A stretch of DNA of 11,370 nucleotides from Holosporales bacterium (GCA_003542655.1 DPKF01000200.1:1-11370); one strand, 5' to 3'; positions 1-8,205 are shown, counted from the stretch's first letter. Numbers and translations: made by a program. The notes: generated from the letters alone by a model not told the origin.

Positions 1-96
1 ACTTTTTAATCCCAAATTAGGGTTACAACTTTTTTTAAAATGTGACTGGTATCGTGAAAACATCACCTTTAAAATAGATTTAATTAAAAAGTAACC
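1..96. repeat. A/T-rich inverted repeat in the leader region
   Basis: ACTTTTTAAT at 1-10 is the exact reverse complement of ATTAAAAAGT at 83-92. In addition GGTTAC at 21-26 pairs exactly with GTAACC at 91-96. The right arm 83-96 is shared by both pairings. The left arm may continue beyond the window edge. Low sequence complexity means part of this match could be chance, and no function can be assigned. Confidence 0.3.
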
Positions 97-104
97 AAAA
101 TTGT

Positions 105-132
105 TTGTATTAAAGCCAATGGTATGTATACT
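105..132 (+). promoter_or_regulatory. Putative sigma70-type promoter of the tssKLMA operon
   Basis: A -10-like hexamer TATACT (127-132, five of six matches to TATAAT) lies 16 nt downstream of a weak -35-like TTGTAT (105-110, three of six matches). Transcription would start near 138-140 and leave a leader of about 25 nt before the tssK start codon. This is the only reasonable promoter seen directly upstream of the T6SS genes. The surrounding DNA is very AT-rich, so chance matches are likely, and an upstream promoter outside the window could equally drive the operon. Confidence 0.4.
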
Positions 133-150
133 TAAAGATGATAGTATACC
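121..150. promoter_or_regulatory. Paired GTATAC palindromes, possible operator
   Basis: Two identical 6-bp palindromes, GTATAC at 126-131 and 144-149, lie 18 bp apart. They sit inside a larger imperfect dyad that begins GGTAT (121-125) and ends ATACC (146-150). The first copy overlaps the proposed -10 box and the second would fall just after the transcription start. That is a position where a dimeric repressor could act. This is inference from symmetry and position; no known regulator motif was recognised. Confidence 0.3.
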
Positions 151-162
151 GATGGAGTTCAT

Positions 163-1506
163 ATGGCTGTTACAACAAGCTCTCTAATTGCCCCTCAAAT
201 TCAATGGCATGAAGGGATGCTGCTTTCTCCGCATCATTTTCAGCAGTCTGATTTAAGACATCACCAAGTTTTAATTCACCATATGTCGCTTGTCAATAAT
301 TTTCACTGGGGCGTTCGCAACTTTAAATTAGATTTAGTTGTCTTGCCAGATGGGCTGGTTCGTATTATTGAACTTGAGGCAGTCATGCCAGATGGATTGA
401 TTATTTCCTATCATATGAATCAAGCTGATGTTCCTGCCTTAGAATTTGATTTAAAACCACATAAAAAAGATTTAATTAATGGTGGTGAGCTTACAATTCA
501 ATTAGCACTTCCACAACGCCATGAACATGCATCACCCATTGTTGGTGAATTTGCACGGTATTGGTCAGTTGAGGGTGAGGAAGTTAAGGATGATACAGCG
601 CCTGATAATGTTATTAAAATTCCACGTTTATTTCCACGCGTACATTTAGCAGCGGGAGATACAGCGCCTGCGCGTACAACCAGTATTCCCCTTATGAAGG
701 TGCGTTATCAAAATGAAGCTTTTGTTCAGACAAAGTCACAACCACCTTTATTTTTAATTGAAGAAGGTAACCCTATTCATCGTGAATGTTTAGAGCTTGT
801 CAAAACAATTCGTGAAAAGGCTAGTTATTTGTCTGATCGTTGGCAAAGTCAGGCGGGAACGCCGCTTGCTGGTGAAACGGCAGCTTTGTTAAGGCCACTC
901 GTCACTGTTCTGCCCTTATTTGAATCTTTGGTGCACGGAACAGGAAATGCGCCTTATTTGTTATATAGGCAGATTTGCTTAATTGCAGGATATTTATCTA
1001 ACTTAAGGCTAGAACAACTGCCACCTGTCATGCCTGTTTATAATCATAAAGATATTTATGGTTCTTTTCAGCCTGTTTTAGAGCATATGCATATGATGCT
1101 TGGAACAATTGAAAAATCTTATGCAAGCTTCCTGTTTAATCAGCGCGATCGCCTATTTAGCCTTCGTATGCATCCTGCGTATAAGAGTGATAAATTATAT
1201 CTTGGAATTCGTATTCCAAAGGGTATGACAGAATTACAGCTTGGTGACTGGATTAGTGATGCCATTATTGCAAGTGATGATGCTATTGATTCTGTCCGCG
1301 ATAAACGTATAACGGGTGCACGCAGATCCTTGATTCGTGAAGGTGATATGTATCAACTTATTCCAAGTCGTGGCGTTATATTGGTAGAACTAGAGAATGA
1401 TCCGGCATATATTCATTTTGAACAAAATATCAATATTTTTAATCCTGCAGACCATCCAGATAGGCGCCCAACAGAAATTGTTCTGTACGTTAAGAAGGGA
1501 TCTTAG
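163..1506 (+). CDS. tssK: Type VI secretion system baseplate protein TssK
   Basis: TssK (ImpJ/VasE family) is a cytoplasmic trimer that joins the T6SS baseplate to the TssL/TssM inner-membrane complex. The 447-residue length is normal for the family. The diagnostic N-terminal signature is clear: WHEGMLLSPHHFQQ at residues 15-28, in the shell-like domain related to phage receptor-binding proteins. The C-terminal part (about 300-447) matches the neck and membrane-complex-binding region in general character. There is no signal peptide or membrane segment, as expected. The start ATG at 163 is supported by a GGAG Shine-Dalgarno at 154-157, five bases upstream. The stop is TAG. It is the first gene of a tight tssK-L-M-A run, 41 nt before tssL. 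No truncation or frameshift is visible. The family call is very secure; the functional role is inferred from the family. Confidence 0.97.
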   Translation: MAVTTSSLIAPQIQWHEGMLLSPHHFQQSDLRHHQVLIHHMSLVNNFHWGVRNFKLDLVVLPDGLVRIIELEAVMPDGLIISYHMNQADVPALEFDLKPHKKDLINGGELTIQLALPQRHEHASPIVGEFARYWSVEGEEVKDDTAPDNVIKIPRLFPRVHLAAGDTAPARTTSIPLMKVRYQNEAFVQTKSQPPLFLIEEGNPIHRECLELVKTIREKASYLSDRWQSQAGTPLAGETAALLRPLVTVLPLFESLVHGTGNAPYLLYRQICLIAGYLSNLRLEQLPPVMPVYNHKDIYGSFQPVLEHMHMMLGTIEKSYASFLFNQRDRLFSLRMHPAYKSDKLYLGIRIPKGMTELQLGDWISDAIIASDDAIDSVRDKRITGARRSLIREGDMYQLIPSRGVILVELENDPAYIHFEQNINIFNPADHPDRRPTEIVLYVKKGS

Positions 1507-1535
1507 ATTATGATTTGTCGGCTTTCTAAAAGAGC

Positions 1536-1542
1536 AAGGAGG
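1536..1542 (+). promoter_or_regulatory. Strong ribosome binding site of tssL
   Basis: AAGGAGG, a full anti-Shine-Dalgarno match, lies five bases before the ATG at 1548. It is the strongest ribosome binding site in the window and fixes the tssL start. By contrast tssM (AAGTGG) and tssA (AGAAAG) have weak sites. Confidence 0.8.
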
Positions 1543-1547
1543 ATATA

Positions 1548-2324
1548 ATGCAATATTCTTTTAAAACATCAATTTTCATGCAGAATTTTCAAACCTTTTA
1601 TTATGAAGTCCTTCGGCAAAAAGAAAAAGCTTTGCGTACGTTTGAAGATCATAAAGGAAAAGAAACAGTAGATGCCCTTGATAAATCGGTCACTGACATT
1701 CAAAAAAAACTTCATGATGTTTTAGAGGATCAGGCGCTTCAAGCATCTAAGGGTATGGGTGGCACAACAGCCAGCTATTTTCGTGACGCACAATATGTAA
1801 TGGTTTCTTTAGCTGATGAAACATTTTTAACCATGGATTGGGCTGGCGCTAAGGCTTGGCGTAAGGCGTTAATGGAAGCGCAAATTTTTAAAACACAGAT
1901 TGCTGGTGAACAATTTTTTAAACGTCTTGATTTGTTGTTAAAATCAAACGATCCATCACGTTCAGAGCTTGCACAGGTTTATTTGATGGCCTTGTCGATG
2001 GGTTTTAAGGGACGTTACACAGAAGTTGATGACCAAGAACAGTTAGAATGGTACCGTGACCAGTTATACGTCATGATTAAGGGCACACGGAATGAATTAC
2101 ATTATCCTGGTCGTGATCGTCTATGGGAAGATCCATATGACTATACAATATCTGAATCACCAGGAAAGGGTCTTCCAGATTTAAAAGTTTGGGTATCAAC
2201 ATTTGTTTCAATTTTTGCTGTATACATTTTTATAAGTTACGTCGTATGGCATAAATTGGCAGCTGAAATGGGGGATGCGTTAAATGAAATTTATCGTTAT
2301 TCCCAACAACATACAATCGTATAA
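1548..2324 (+). CDS. tssL: Type VI secretion system inner-membrane protein TssL (DotU family, short form)
   Basis: TssL is a C-tail-anchored inner-membrane protein that forms the membrane complex with TssM and contacts TssK. The cytoplasmic DotU domain (about residues 10-205) shows family landmarks: ADETFLTMDWAG at 89-100 (the usual DE...W pattern), GEQFFKRLDLLL at 120-131, and MGFKGRY at 151-157. One transmembrane helix follows at about 213-234. Only some 24 residues remain after it, so there is no OmpA-like peptidoglycan-binding domain. This is the short TssL type, which depends on other proteins for cell-wall anchoring. The 258-residue length fits that type. A perfect ribosome binding site supports the start. 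The gene lies 41 nt after tssK and 12 nt before tssM, and the stop is TAA. An A8 run at 1702-1709 is in frame and does not disrupt the gene. Confidence 0.95.
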   Translation: MQYSFKTSIFMQNFQTFYYEVLRQKEKALRTFEDHKGKETVDALDKSVTDIQKKLHDVLEDQALQASKGMGGTTASYFRDAQYVMVSLADETFLTMDWAGAKAWRKALMEAQIFKTQIAGEQFFKRLDLLLKSNDPSRSELAQVYLMALSMGFKGRYTEVDDQEQLEWYRDQLYVMIKGTRNELHYPGRDRLWEDPYDYTISESPGKGLPDLKVWVSTFVSIFAVYIFISYVVWHKLAAEMGDALNEIYRYSQQHTIV

Positions 2325-2336
2325 AGTGGTAAAAAA

Positions 2337-5300
2337 ATGTCTTATATAAACAGTTTTTTTCAAAGTATGGACCGGTATTTCTCAAAAATGTCGTCTCTTC
2401 CAACGTTAATAATTCTCTTATTAATTTTGGGGGTGATTGTTGTTATTGTGACGGTCGTTCTGATTATTATGAGTTTGCGCCAGGGTGCAAAAAAGAAAAT
2501 GGCAGCACAAAATGTTGCAAAAGACCCTAATCAGAAACAGTCGGAAGAGAAAAATTTACCGCCACTAGGTGTGCCTATTAATGAATTTTTGATTAAAAAG
2601 GGTTATCTACAGGCAACAGATTTAGAAAAATCGTTTTTAAGAGCTTTAGATTTTCTACGTAGTTCTTTAAATGTTCCAAATTATAAATACCGTTTACCTT
2701 GGTATTTGTTGATTGGTGCTGAAGAATCAGGAAAATCTTCTTTAATGGAGGGGTCTAACCTAAATTTGCCTGTTGGTGCCCCCAATCTTGACGATGGAAA
2801 AAAATCTGATTGCAGATGGTGGTTTTTAAATCGTGGTGTTATTTTAGATATTAAAGGATCATTCTTAATTAATGCCCGTGGCACAGGATCCAACGAAAAG
2901 GGATGGCGTTCTCTTTTAATTTCACTTAGTCGTTATCGTGCATCGCGGCCTATAAATGGTATGATTTTAACTATTTCTGCCGAAGAACTGTATGGAAAAT
3001 ACCGTTTATCAACAGAAGAAATTAATGATCGTGCCAACTTTTTAGCGCACAAATTGCAATCCGCACAAAATAATTTGGGTGTTAAAGTTCCTGTATATAT
3101 AGTGGTAACAAAAAGTGATGTTATACCGGGTTTCCAAAGTATGTGTGCAGAAATTCCGCATAAAAATAGGCAAGATATTTTTGGTTGGTCGTCACCTTAT
3201 AATCCATCCACAACATTTTCATCAAAGTGGATTGATGAAGCATTTACAAAAATTTTGGATAATCTCAATAGTTTGCGGATGGAGATTTTATCATCTAAAA
3301 AGCCAAATGAAACACGCGATGGTGTTTTTGTTTTACCCGTTGAAGTTGAGACGTTAAAAGAACGCTTAGGGTTATATATAAGCAATATTTTTAAACCTGA
3401 TACGTACCAAGAAAAACCGTTGTTTCGTGGTCTTTATTTTGTGGGTGATAGCGGCATAGATCAATTCAAGAACTTTGCTTTTGATGATATTGCCGAAAAT
3501 ATGAACGAACCTGCAAGCAAAATAAAAGAAGTACGTGATCTTTTGGCACCAGATCGTCGTAAATTATTTTTTATTGATGATCTGATTTCTGAAAAGATAT
3601 TTTTTGAAGCTGGAATTTGTAAGCCCCTGTCAGGGAGAATTTTATCTATAAATCGCGGTGTGAATATTGCAAAAATGGGAACGCTTGCTTTTGCTGTTAT
3701 AGGATCCATAGGCCTTTATAATGCTTATGAACGTTTTATTGAACAGCGCACTTATATGATGCCTGTTCTTAAAAAGATGAACACATTATTGTATGAAATG
3801 CAAAAAATTCAGATCAATACACCTGGTCAATCCACAATGGTGTTTGATACTTACGCACGCGAATTTATTGATATGATGAACAGAATGGATAACACGTCAT
3901 TTTTCTCTATCTTTGTTCCTGCATCTTGGTTTAGCCCCCTTCGTAAAGATATGAACGAAACTTTGCGTGTTTCTTATCAGCAAATTATTATTAAAACAAT
4001 TTATACGGATCTAATTATTAAGGCACGCACACTTTTGAATATGCGCCCAACACCAAATGACCGTTCAGATTCATTGGCGCTTTTATTGAAGCCACTTGCT
4101 GGTAAAGAGTGGGGGTTGGTTAAAGGTTATGTGACAGATTTATCTAAGCTTGAAAATATGATTTATAAGTTTAATAGCTTAAAGACAACATCAGATGCGC
4201 GTGATTTAGATGAACTTGTAGAATATACGTTTAATGCACGTCTGCCTCAAGAATTTATTTCTCACTATTCAACGGTTCAAAGTTTAATTCAAAACATGCC
4301 TTTTCCAGCAATTGATTTAACGCCATATCAAAACATGGCGCGTGAAACATTGGGGATTTTGTACCAACATTATTTAAATAGTATGTTTAATGTTGAAGAT
4401 CGTCTTAGTTTTCCAGGGCGCGTGAATGACTTTTTACAAACCCTTGCGAACACAAAAAACAGACGTTCTCCAGATATTCAATCGTTTAGAAAGTTTAGTG
4501 TTGAATTGGCATCAGGCAAGCATTGCCTTGGTGAGCCTGGACAAACATGGATGGATCAAGAATACTTTAATCCAGGTAAAGAATTTAATGATGTCTTTGA
4601 TATGTTAGATTCTAATGAGCGGTTATTTGGTAAAGATGTCTCACAATTTCTTGTGGATCAAACAGCAATTGGGTTTGAAAACTTGAAATCACAATTAAAA
4701 GTGCTTAACTTAACACTGGTTGGCTTTAAGGCCGCTATGCCAGTTTCGCCAATGACAAAGCAAAAAATTGAACATAAATACTCTCAAGGTATTCTAGATT
4801 TAGCTGATTCATTGGAAGCACTATTTAGTGAACCTTATATGTCAGAAGCTGCACCAACACGCTTTAATTATCAAATTCCTGAAGGTCGTATGATCAGATG
4901 GGATGCTAATATGATTGATTTAGCTTATGAAATGGCAAAAAGCTTTGATGATTTCTTGTCACGTCACGTTGATAATTTCCCCAAACTTTTGCAAGATAAC
5001 TTACGTTTAATGGCGCGTGAAAGTTTGCAAGCAAATATTGTAAACTTAATATCGCGTGCGCAAACTTTTATATCTGTGCCAACAAATATGACAGATCGTT
5101 TACGAACAGAAGAAATTTTATCTTCTATGATTGTTGATGTTAAAAATGTTGGCCCTAAGTTCTTAAAATTATTGGAGCTTATGAATCAAGGGACTGTTGG
5201 ATTTAGTTTTACTGAACTGCGTGCCTTATTGGGCAATAGTTATTTCTGGCTATTAACGCAACTTGAAAAATTACAAACAAACATGTCGCCCTATGGTGTT

Positions 5301-6959
5301 CGGGATCAAAAATTTAGTTGGTGGGATGGTAAATTAAATGCTGCTTACAGTGGGTTTGCTGTTCGCGACCAAGCTGATCTTGAAAGCTATATGGAAGTAC
5401 AGCGTGCACAAATGGCAAGGCTTGTTGGTTATGCAGAACCTATTGTGTCATTCCTTGGGGCGCAAGTTATGTTAGATGCACCTGGCGATAAAAGCACACT
5501 GACAAAATGGCGCCGCATATCAGAACAATTTAGGGCAGGGGAAGCTAAACAAGCTGATAGCACATTCTCTCAATTAGAAGAATTTATTCTAAAAACAATG
5601 AATGGTTTGACTGCCTTTAATGTGCCTGAAAAAATTGGTCTATCTGAGGTTAAAGAACAATCTGGTGACTTCTTTAAAGAGCGTATACGCCTTCTTAAAA
5701 AAGGCTTCCTTGGTCGGGCTGAAGTGCTGAAACGTCAAGCAGGGATTAATAATTACGAAACACTGGTTGGTATCTTTAACGATAAAATTAAGGGACGCTT
5801 CCCCTTTGTTCCCGATTCACAAGATAGCAGTCAACAAGAAGTCGATCCACAAGCACTCTATGAATTCTTTGCAAAATATGATGAATTTGGTGGATCACCG
5901 GATAAGATTTTAGATCAAATCTATCAACTTGGCGCACCCGCACAAAATGCCGTTTCATTTTTACAAGAGATGAAGCTTGTTCGTGATTTTATTGAACCTT
6001 ATCTTGCTGGCGCTTCTGGAACGATCGTTTTAGATATGAAGCTTTTATTTAAATCTAATCGCGCTAATGGTACAAATAATATTGGTAATATTACAGATAC
6101 CTATTTACGCATAGGTCAGTCGCAAGTATCCTATCTAGATAAAAATGCTATTATACGTTGGCGCCATGGAACCCCTGTTGAATTTGGCTTTGCATTTTCA
6201 AAAAGTGGTTCATTACAGCCTGTTTCGGATGCTGCTAATAAAAACTACAGTGTGAATAAAAATAGTAATGCAGCAACTTTTGTTTATAATTCTGGTTGGT
6301 CGCTTATAAAGGCAATTCGTGCTTTAAATGCAAAAAGTTTAAGTGCATCTAGTGGTGGTTCTTATGTTTTAGGGTTTGATATTCCAACAACAGGATCCCC
6401 CATTAAGGTTTATAATACTTTAACTATTATGACGCCACCAACCACCCCTAAAGGTGTGGGTAAAACAGTTGTTTTCCCAGATTTTCCAATGGAAGCGCCA
6501 CAACTGACAGCAGAAGTTAAAAGCTATGCAAATCAATCGGCTATTGCAGATGGTGCGGTTGACCCTGTTGCTTATAAGAAAAAAGCGGTAGATCAAATCG
6601 TATCGCCAGCAATTCCCGAATTGGATGCAACGGATTACGCCGTAGCGCCTTTGCCACAAACACCAAAAGATGATGTTGAAATTAAACCAGAACAGATAGT
6701 TGAGAGTGCTGATGCAAAGGGTGAAACGAAAGCACCAGAGGAGAAAAAATCAGAGACACCTATGGATAAAGTTAATGATTTAATATCTGGCCTTGGTGGA
6801 TCAAAAGATGGTGACAAATCTGAAGGCGGTATTGCAGGTCTCTTAAGTGGATTAACAGGTGGCGATAAAGCTGAAGAAACAAAACCTGCAGAAGCAGGCG
6901 CTGAAAAACCAAAAGAAGAGAGCGGTATTATGGATAAAATCAAAGGATTTTTTGGCTAA
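2337..6959 (+). CDS. tssM: Type VI secretion system membrane-complex core TssM (IcmF family), with C-terminal extension
   Basis: TssM spans the inner membrane and periplasm and forms the core of the T6SS trans-envelope channel with TssL and, usually, the outer-membrane lipoprotein TssJ. A hydrophobic segment lies at about residues 21-46, followed by basic residues. A cytoplasmic NTPase-like domain then shows Walker A GAEESGKS (127-134), a DxxG-like DIKG (171-174) and TKSD (258-261). The conserved FFIDDLISEKIFFEAG (411-426) precedes a second membrane segment at about 445-461, after which the large periplasmic region begins. The family C-terminal domain is recognisable around GWSLIKAIRAL (1320-1330) and ends near VFPDFPMEAPQL (1379-1390). 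Residues 1391-1540 are an unusual tail rich in K, E, P, A and G. The usual length is about 1100-1300 residues; this one has 1540. The start has a weak AAGTGG site (2324-2329) that overlaps the tssL stop, which suggests translational coupling. The family call is very secure; the tail function is unknown. Confidence 0.97.
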   Translation: MSYINSFFQSMDRYFSKMSSLPTLIILLLILGVIVVIVTVVLIIMSLRQGAKKKMAAQNVAKDPNQKQSEEKNLPPLGVPINEFLIKKGYLQATDLEKSFLRALDFLRSSLNVPNYKYRLPWYLLIGAEESGKSSLMEGSNLNLPVGAPNLDDGKKSDCRWWFLNRGVILDIKGSFLINARGTGSNEKGWRSLLISLSRYRASRPINGMILTISAEELYGKYRLSTEEINDRANFLAHKLQSAQNNLGVKVPVYIVVTKSDVIPGFQSMCAEIPHKNRQDIFGWSSPYNPSTTFSSKWIDEAFTKILDNLNSLRMEILSSKKPNETRDGVFVLPVEVETLKERLGLYISNIFKPDTYQEKPLFRGLYFVGDSGIDQFKNFAFDDIAENMNEPASKIKEVRDLLAPDRRKLFFIDDLISEKIFFEAGICKPLSGRILSINRGVNIAKMGTLAFAVIGSIGLYNAYERFIEQRTYMMPVLKKMNTLLYEMQKIQINTPGQSTMVFDTYAREFIDMMNRMDNTSFFSIFVPASWFSPLRKDMNETLRVSYQQIIIKTIYTDLIIKARTLLNMRPTPNDRSDSLALLLKPLAGKEWGLVKGYVTDLSKLENMIYKFNSLKTTSDARDLDELVEYTFNARLPQEFISHYSTVQSLIQNMPFPAIDLTPYQNMARETLGILYQHYLNSMFNVEDRLSFPGRVNDFLQTLANTKNRRSPDIQSFRKFSVELASGKHCLGEPGQTWMDQEYFNPGKEFNDVFDMLDSNERLFGKDVSQFLVDQTAIGFENLKSQLKVLNLTLVGFKAAMPVSPMTKQKIEHKYSQGILDLADSLEALFSEPYMSEAAPTRFNYQIPEGRMIRWDANMIDLAYEMAKSFDDFLSRHVDNFPKLLQDNLRLMARESLQANIVNLISRAQTFISVPTNMTDRLRTEEILSSMIVDVKNVGPKFLKLLELMNQGTVGFSFTELRALLGNSYFWLLTQLEKLQTNMSPYGVRDQKFSWWDGKLNAAYSGFAVRDQADLESYMEVQRAQMARLVGYAEPIVSFLGAQVMLDAPGDKSTLTKWRRISEQFRAGEAKQADSTFSQLEEFILKTMNGLTAFNVPEKIGLSEVKEQSGDFFKERIRLLKKGFLGRAEVLKRQAGINNYETLVGIFNDKIKGRFPFVPDSQDSSQQEVDPQALYEFFAKYDEFGGSPDKILDQIYQLGAPAQNAVSFLQEMKLVRDFIEPYLAGASGTIVLDMKLLFKSNRANGTNNIGNITDTYLRIGQSQVSYLDKNAIIRWRHGTPVEFGFAFSKSGSLQPVSDAANKNYSVNKNSNAATFVYNSGWSLIKAIRALNAKSLSASSGGSYVLGFDIPTTGSPIKVYNTLTIMTPPTTPKGVGKTVVFPDFPMEAPQLTAEVKSYANQSAIADGAVDPVAYKKKAVDQIVSPAIPELDATDYAVAPLPQTPKDDVEIKPEQIVESADAKGETKAPEEKKSETPMDKVNDLISGLGGSKDGDKSEGGIAGLLSGLTGGDKAEETKPAEAGAEKPKEESGIMDKIKGFFG
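6507..6956 (+). other. Low-complexity C-terminal extension of TssM
   Basis: This stretch encodes TssM residues 1391-1540, beyond the last recognisable family domain. It is rich in Lys, Glu, Asp, Pro, Ala and Gly and is probably disordered over most of its length. Short hydrophobic islands interrupt it: MDKVNDLISGLGG (1476-1488), GGIAGLLSGLTGG (1497-1509) and the terminal MDKIKGFFG (1532-1540). The first and third share an MDK-(V/I) start; the first and second share an L-(I/L)-SGL core followed by GDK and acidic residues. This looks like degenerate duplication. By the topology of the family the tail should lie in the periplasm or near the outer membrane. Confidence 0.75.
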
Positions 6960-6978
6960 ACAATAGAAAGACATAAAT

Positions 6979-8175
6979 ATGAGAGTTATTAAAAAACGTG
7001 TTACCATTGTCGATGAAAATCTATTGGCACCACTTCCAGAAAACAGTGGCGTTGGACAGCATTTGCGCTATGACCCCCTATATGACGAAATTCGAGAGGC
7101 CAGAAAAGAAGAAGATGAAACCCTGTCACAAGGTATTTGGCAACACGATTTAAAAAAGGCAGATTTTATAACGGTAGAGGCCCTTTGTGCTGAAGCGTTA
7201 GAATTTAGAACAAAAGATATTCAAATCACGTCATGGTTAATCGATTCTTGGATATCATTAGATTCAGTGGAGGGTTTCGGACGTGGGCTTTCACTGTGTA
7301 AAGAAATGATTGCCACGTACTGGAGCAATATTTATCCCCAAGAAGATGAGGATGGATATGAAGCCCGGATTCGTTTATTTGAATGGATGAATGAACAATT
7401 TGCTAATCGTTTAATGATGGTACCTTTAACCTATCAGCCCATGGCACAAGAAAACGCTATTTTAACCCTTGCAGATTGGTTGGCAGCTCTTAACACAGAA
7501 ACGATCGCTAAACGGTCGCCTGACTATCAAAAAGCATTAAATGAAGCATCGTCGAAAGGTGTAATTACGTTAAATGTATTTAGGAAGAACTTAAACATAA
7601 GTGATGCAAAATTTTTGCAAAAATTATTTGCGTGTACAACAAAAGCCCATACAGAGCTTCAAGAACTGGTATCACTCATTAGTAAAAAACTGGGAAAACA
7701 TGCAACAGGATTTTCGCGCGTTAAAACGTGTTTAGATGATATTTTACGTATTGTAAAATCAACTTTAGAACAACGTGAACTGCCCTTATTTTTTGACGAA
7801 ACAGCTTCAGATGAAGAGGTTCTGTTAACATCTGCACCGCCAGAAATAGATTATATGCAAACGCAAGATGCCTTAGCGCCACCAAGATCTAGCGTTTCTG
7901 ATGATTCTTTGTCCAAGCTTGCAGATGACGGCGTGCGATCTATATCAGAGCGTAAGGATGCCTATCAGGCTTTGCGTGAAATTGGTCAATTTTTACAAAC
8001 ACTTGATCCGCATAGTCCGGCACCATCTTTGCTTGAAATTATTGTGGACTGGGAAAGTAAAAGTTTGCCAGATATTTTAGAGAGTTTATCAGTAGCGCCG
8101 TCAAGTACACAGCGCATTATACGCATGTTATCAAGTGCTTTACCGGATGAGTATGATATGAAAAGAGCAGGTTAA
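6979..8175 (+). CDS. tssA: Type VI secretion system assembly protein TssA (ImpA family)
   Basis: TssA is a cytoplasmic ring-forming protein that acts at the baseplate and primes tail tube and sheath polymerisation. The N-terminal ImpA domain (about residues 15-150) is well conserved: LLAPLPENSGVGQHLRYDPL at 15-34, then the acidic-basic ARKEEDETLSQGIW (41-54), and the WxxNIYPQEDEDGYEAR region (115-130). A variable helical middle and a polar linker (about 270-320) follow. The C-terminal region SERKDAYQALREI (323-335) with DPHSP (343-347) matches the EPHSP-type end of the short, TssA1-like class rather than the long class with a VasJ-type end. At 398 residues it is slightly longer than typical short TssA proteins. 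The ATG at 6979 is 19 nt after the tssM stop with only a weak AGAAAG site, so it probably relies on operon translation. The subclass assignment is from motif memory and less certain than the family. Confidence 0.92.
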   Translation: MRVIKKRVTIVDENLLAPLPENSGVGQHLRYDPLYDEIREARKEEDETLSQGIWQHDLKKADFITVEALCAEALEFRTKDIQITSWLIDSWISLDSVEGFGRGLSLCKEMIATYWSNIYPQEDEDGYEARIRLFEWMNEQFANRLMMVPLTYQPMAQENAILTLADWLAALNTETIAKRSPDYQKALNEASSKGVITLNVFRKNLNISDAKFLQKLFACTTKAHTELQELVSLISKKLGKHATGFSRVKTCLDDILRIVKSTLEQRELPLFFDETASDEEVLLTSAPPEIDYMQTQDALAPPRSSVSDDSLSKLADDGVRSISERKDAYQALREIGQFLQTLDPHSPAPSLLEIIVDWESKSLPDILESLSVAPSSTQRIIRMLSSALPDEYDMKRAG

Positions 8176-8205
8176 TAGATTGTGGTTTATTAACTTGATG
8201 ATTCA

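Noticed and set aside
5..37. Possible intrinsic terminator: short CCC/GGG pairing followed by a T run at 30-37
   Set aside because: The stem is only about three G-C pairs with a mismatch, and the T run is seven bases away from it. Not convincing as a terminator.
2681..2893. Open frame of 70 codons on the - strand inside tssM
   Set aside because: Lies wholly within the strongly supported tssM coding region, with no recognisable domain; an antisense shadow.
6635..6943. Open frame of 102 codons on the - strand opposite the TssM tail
   Set aside because: Its Ser/Pro/Ala-rich composition simply mirrors the repetitive Lys/Glu/Gly codons of the TssM tail. No homologous motif was seen.
163..8175. 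Possibility that the TssL/TssM pair is DotU/IcmF of a type IVB system
   Set aside because: TssK and TssA lie in the same operon and are specific to type VI secretion; no Dot/Icm core gene is visible.
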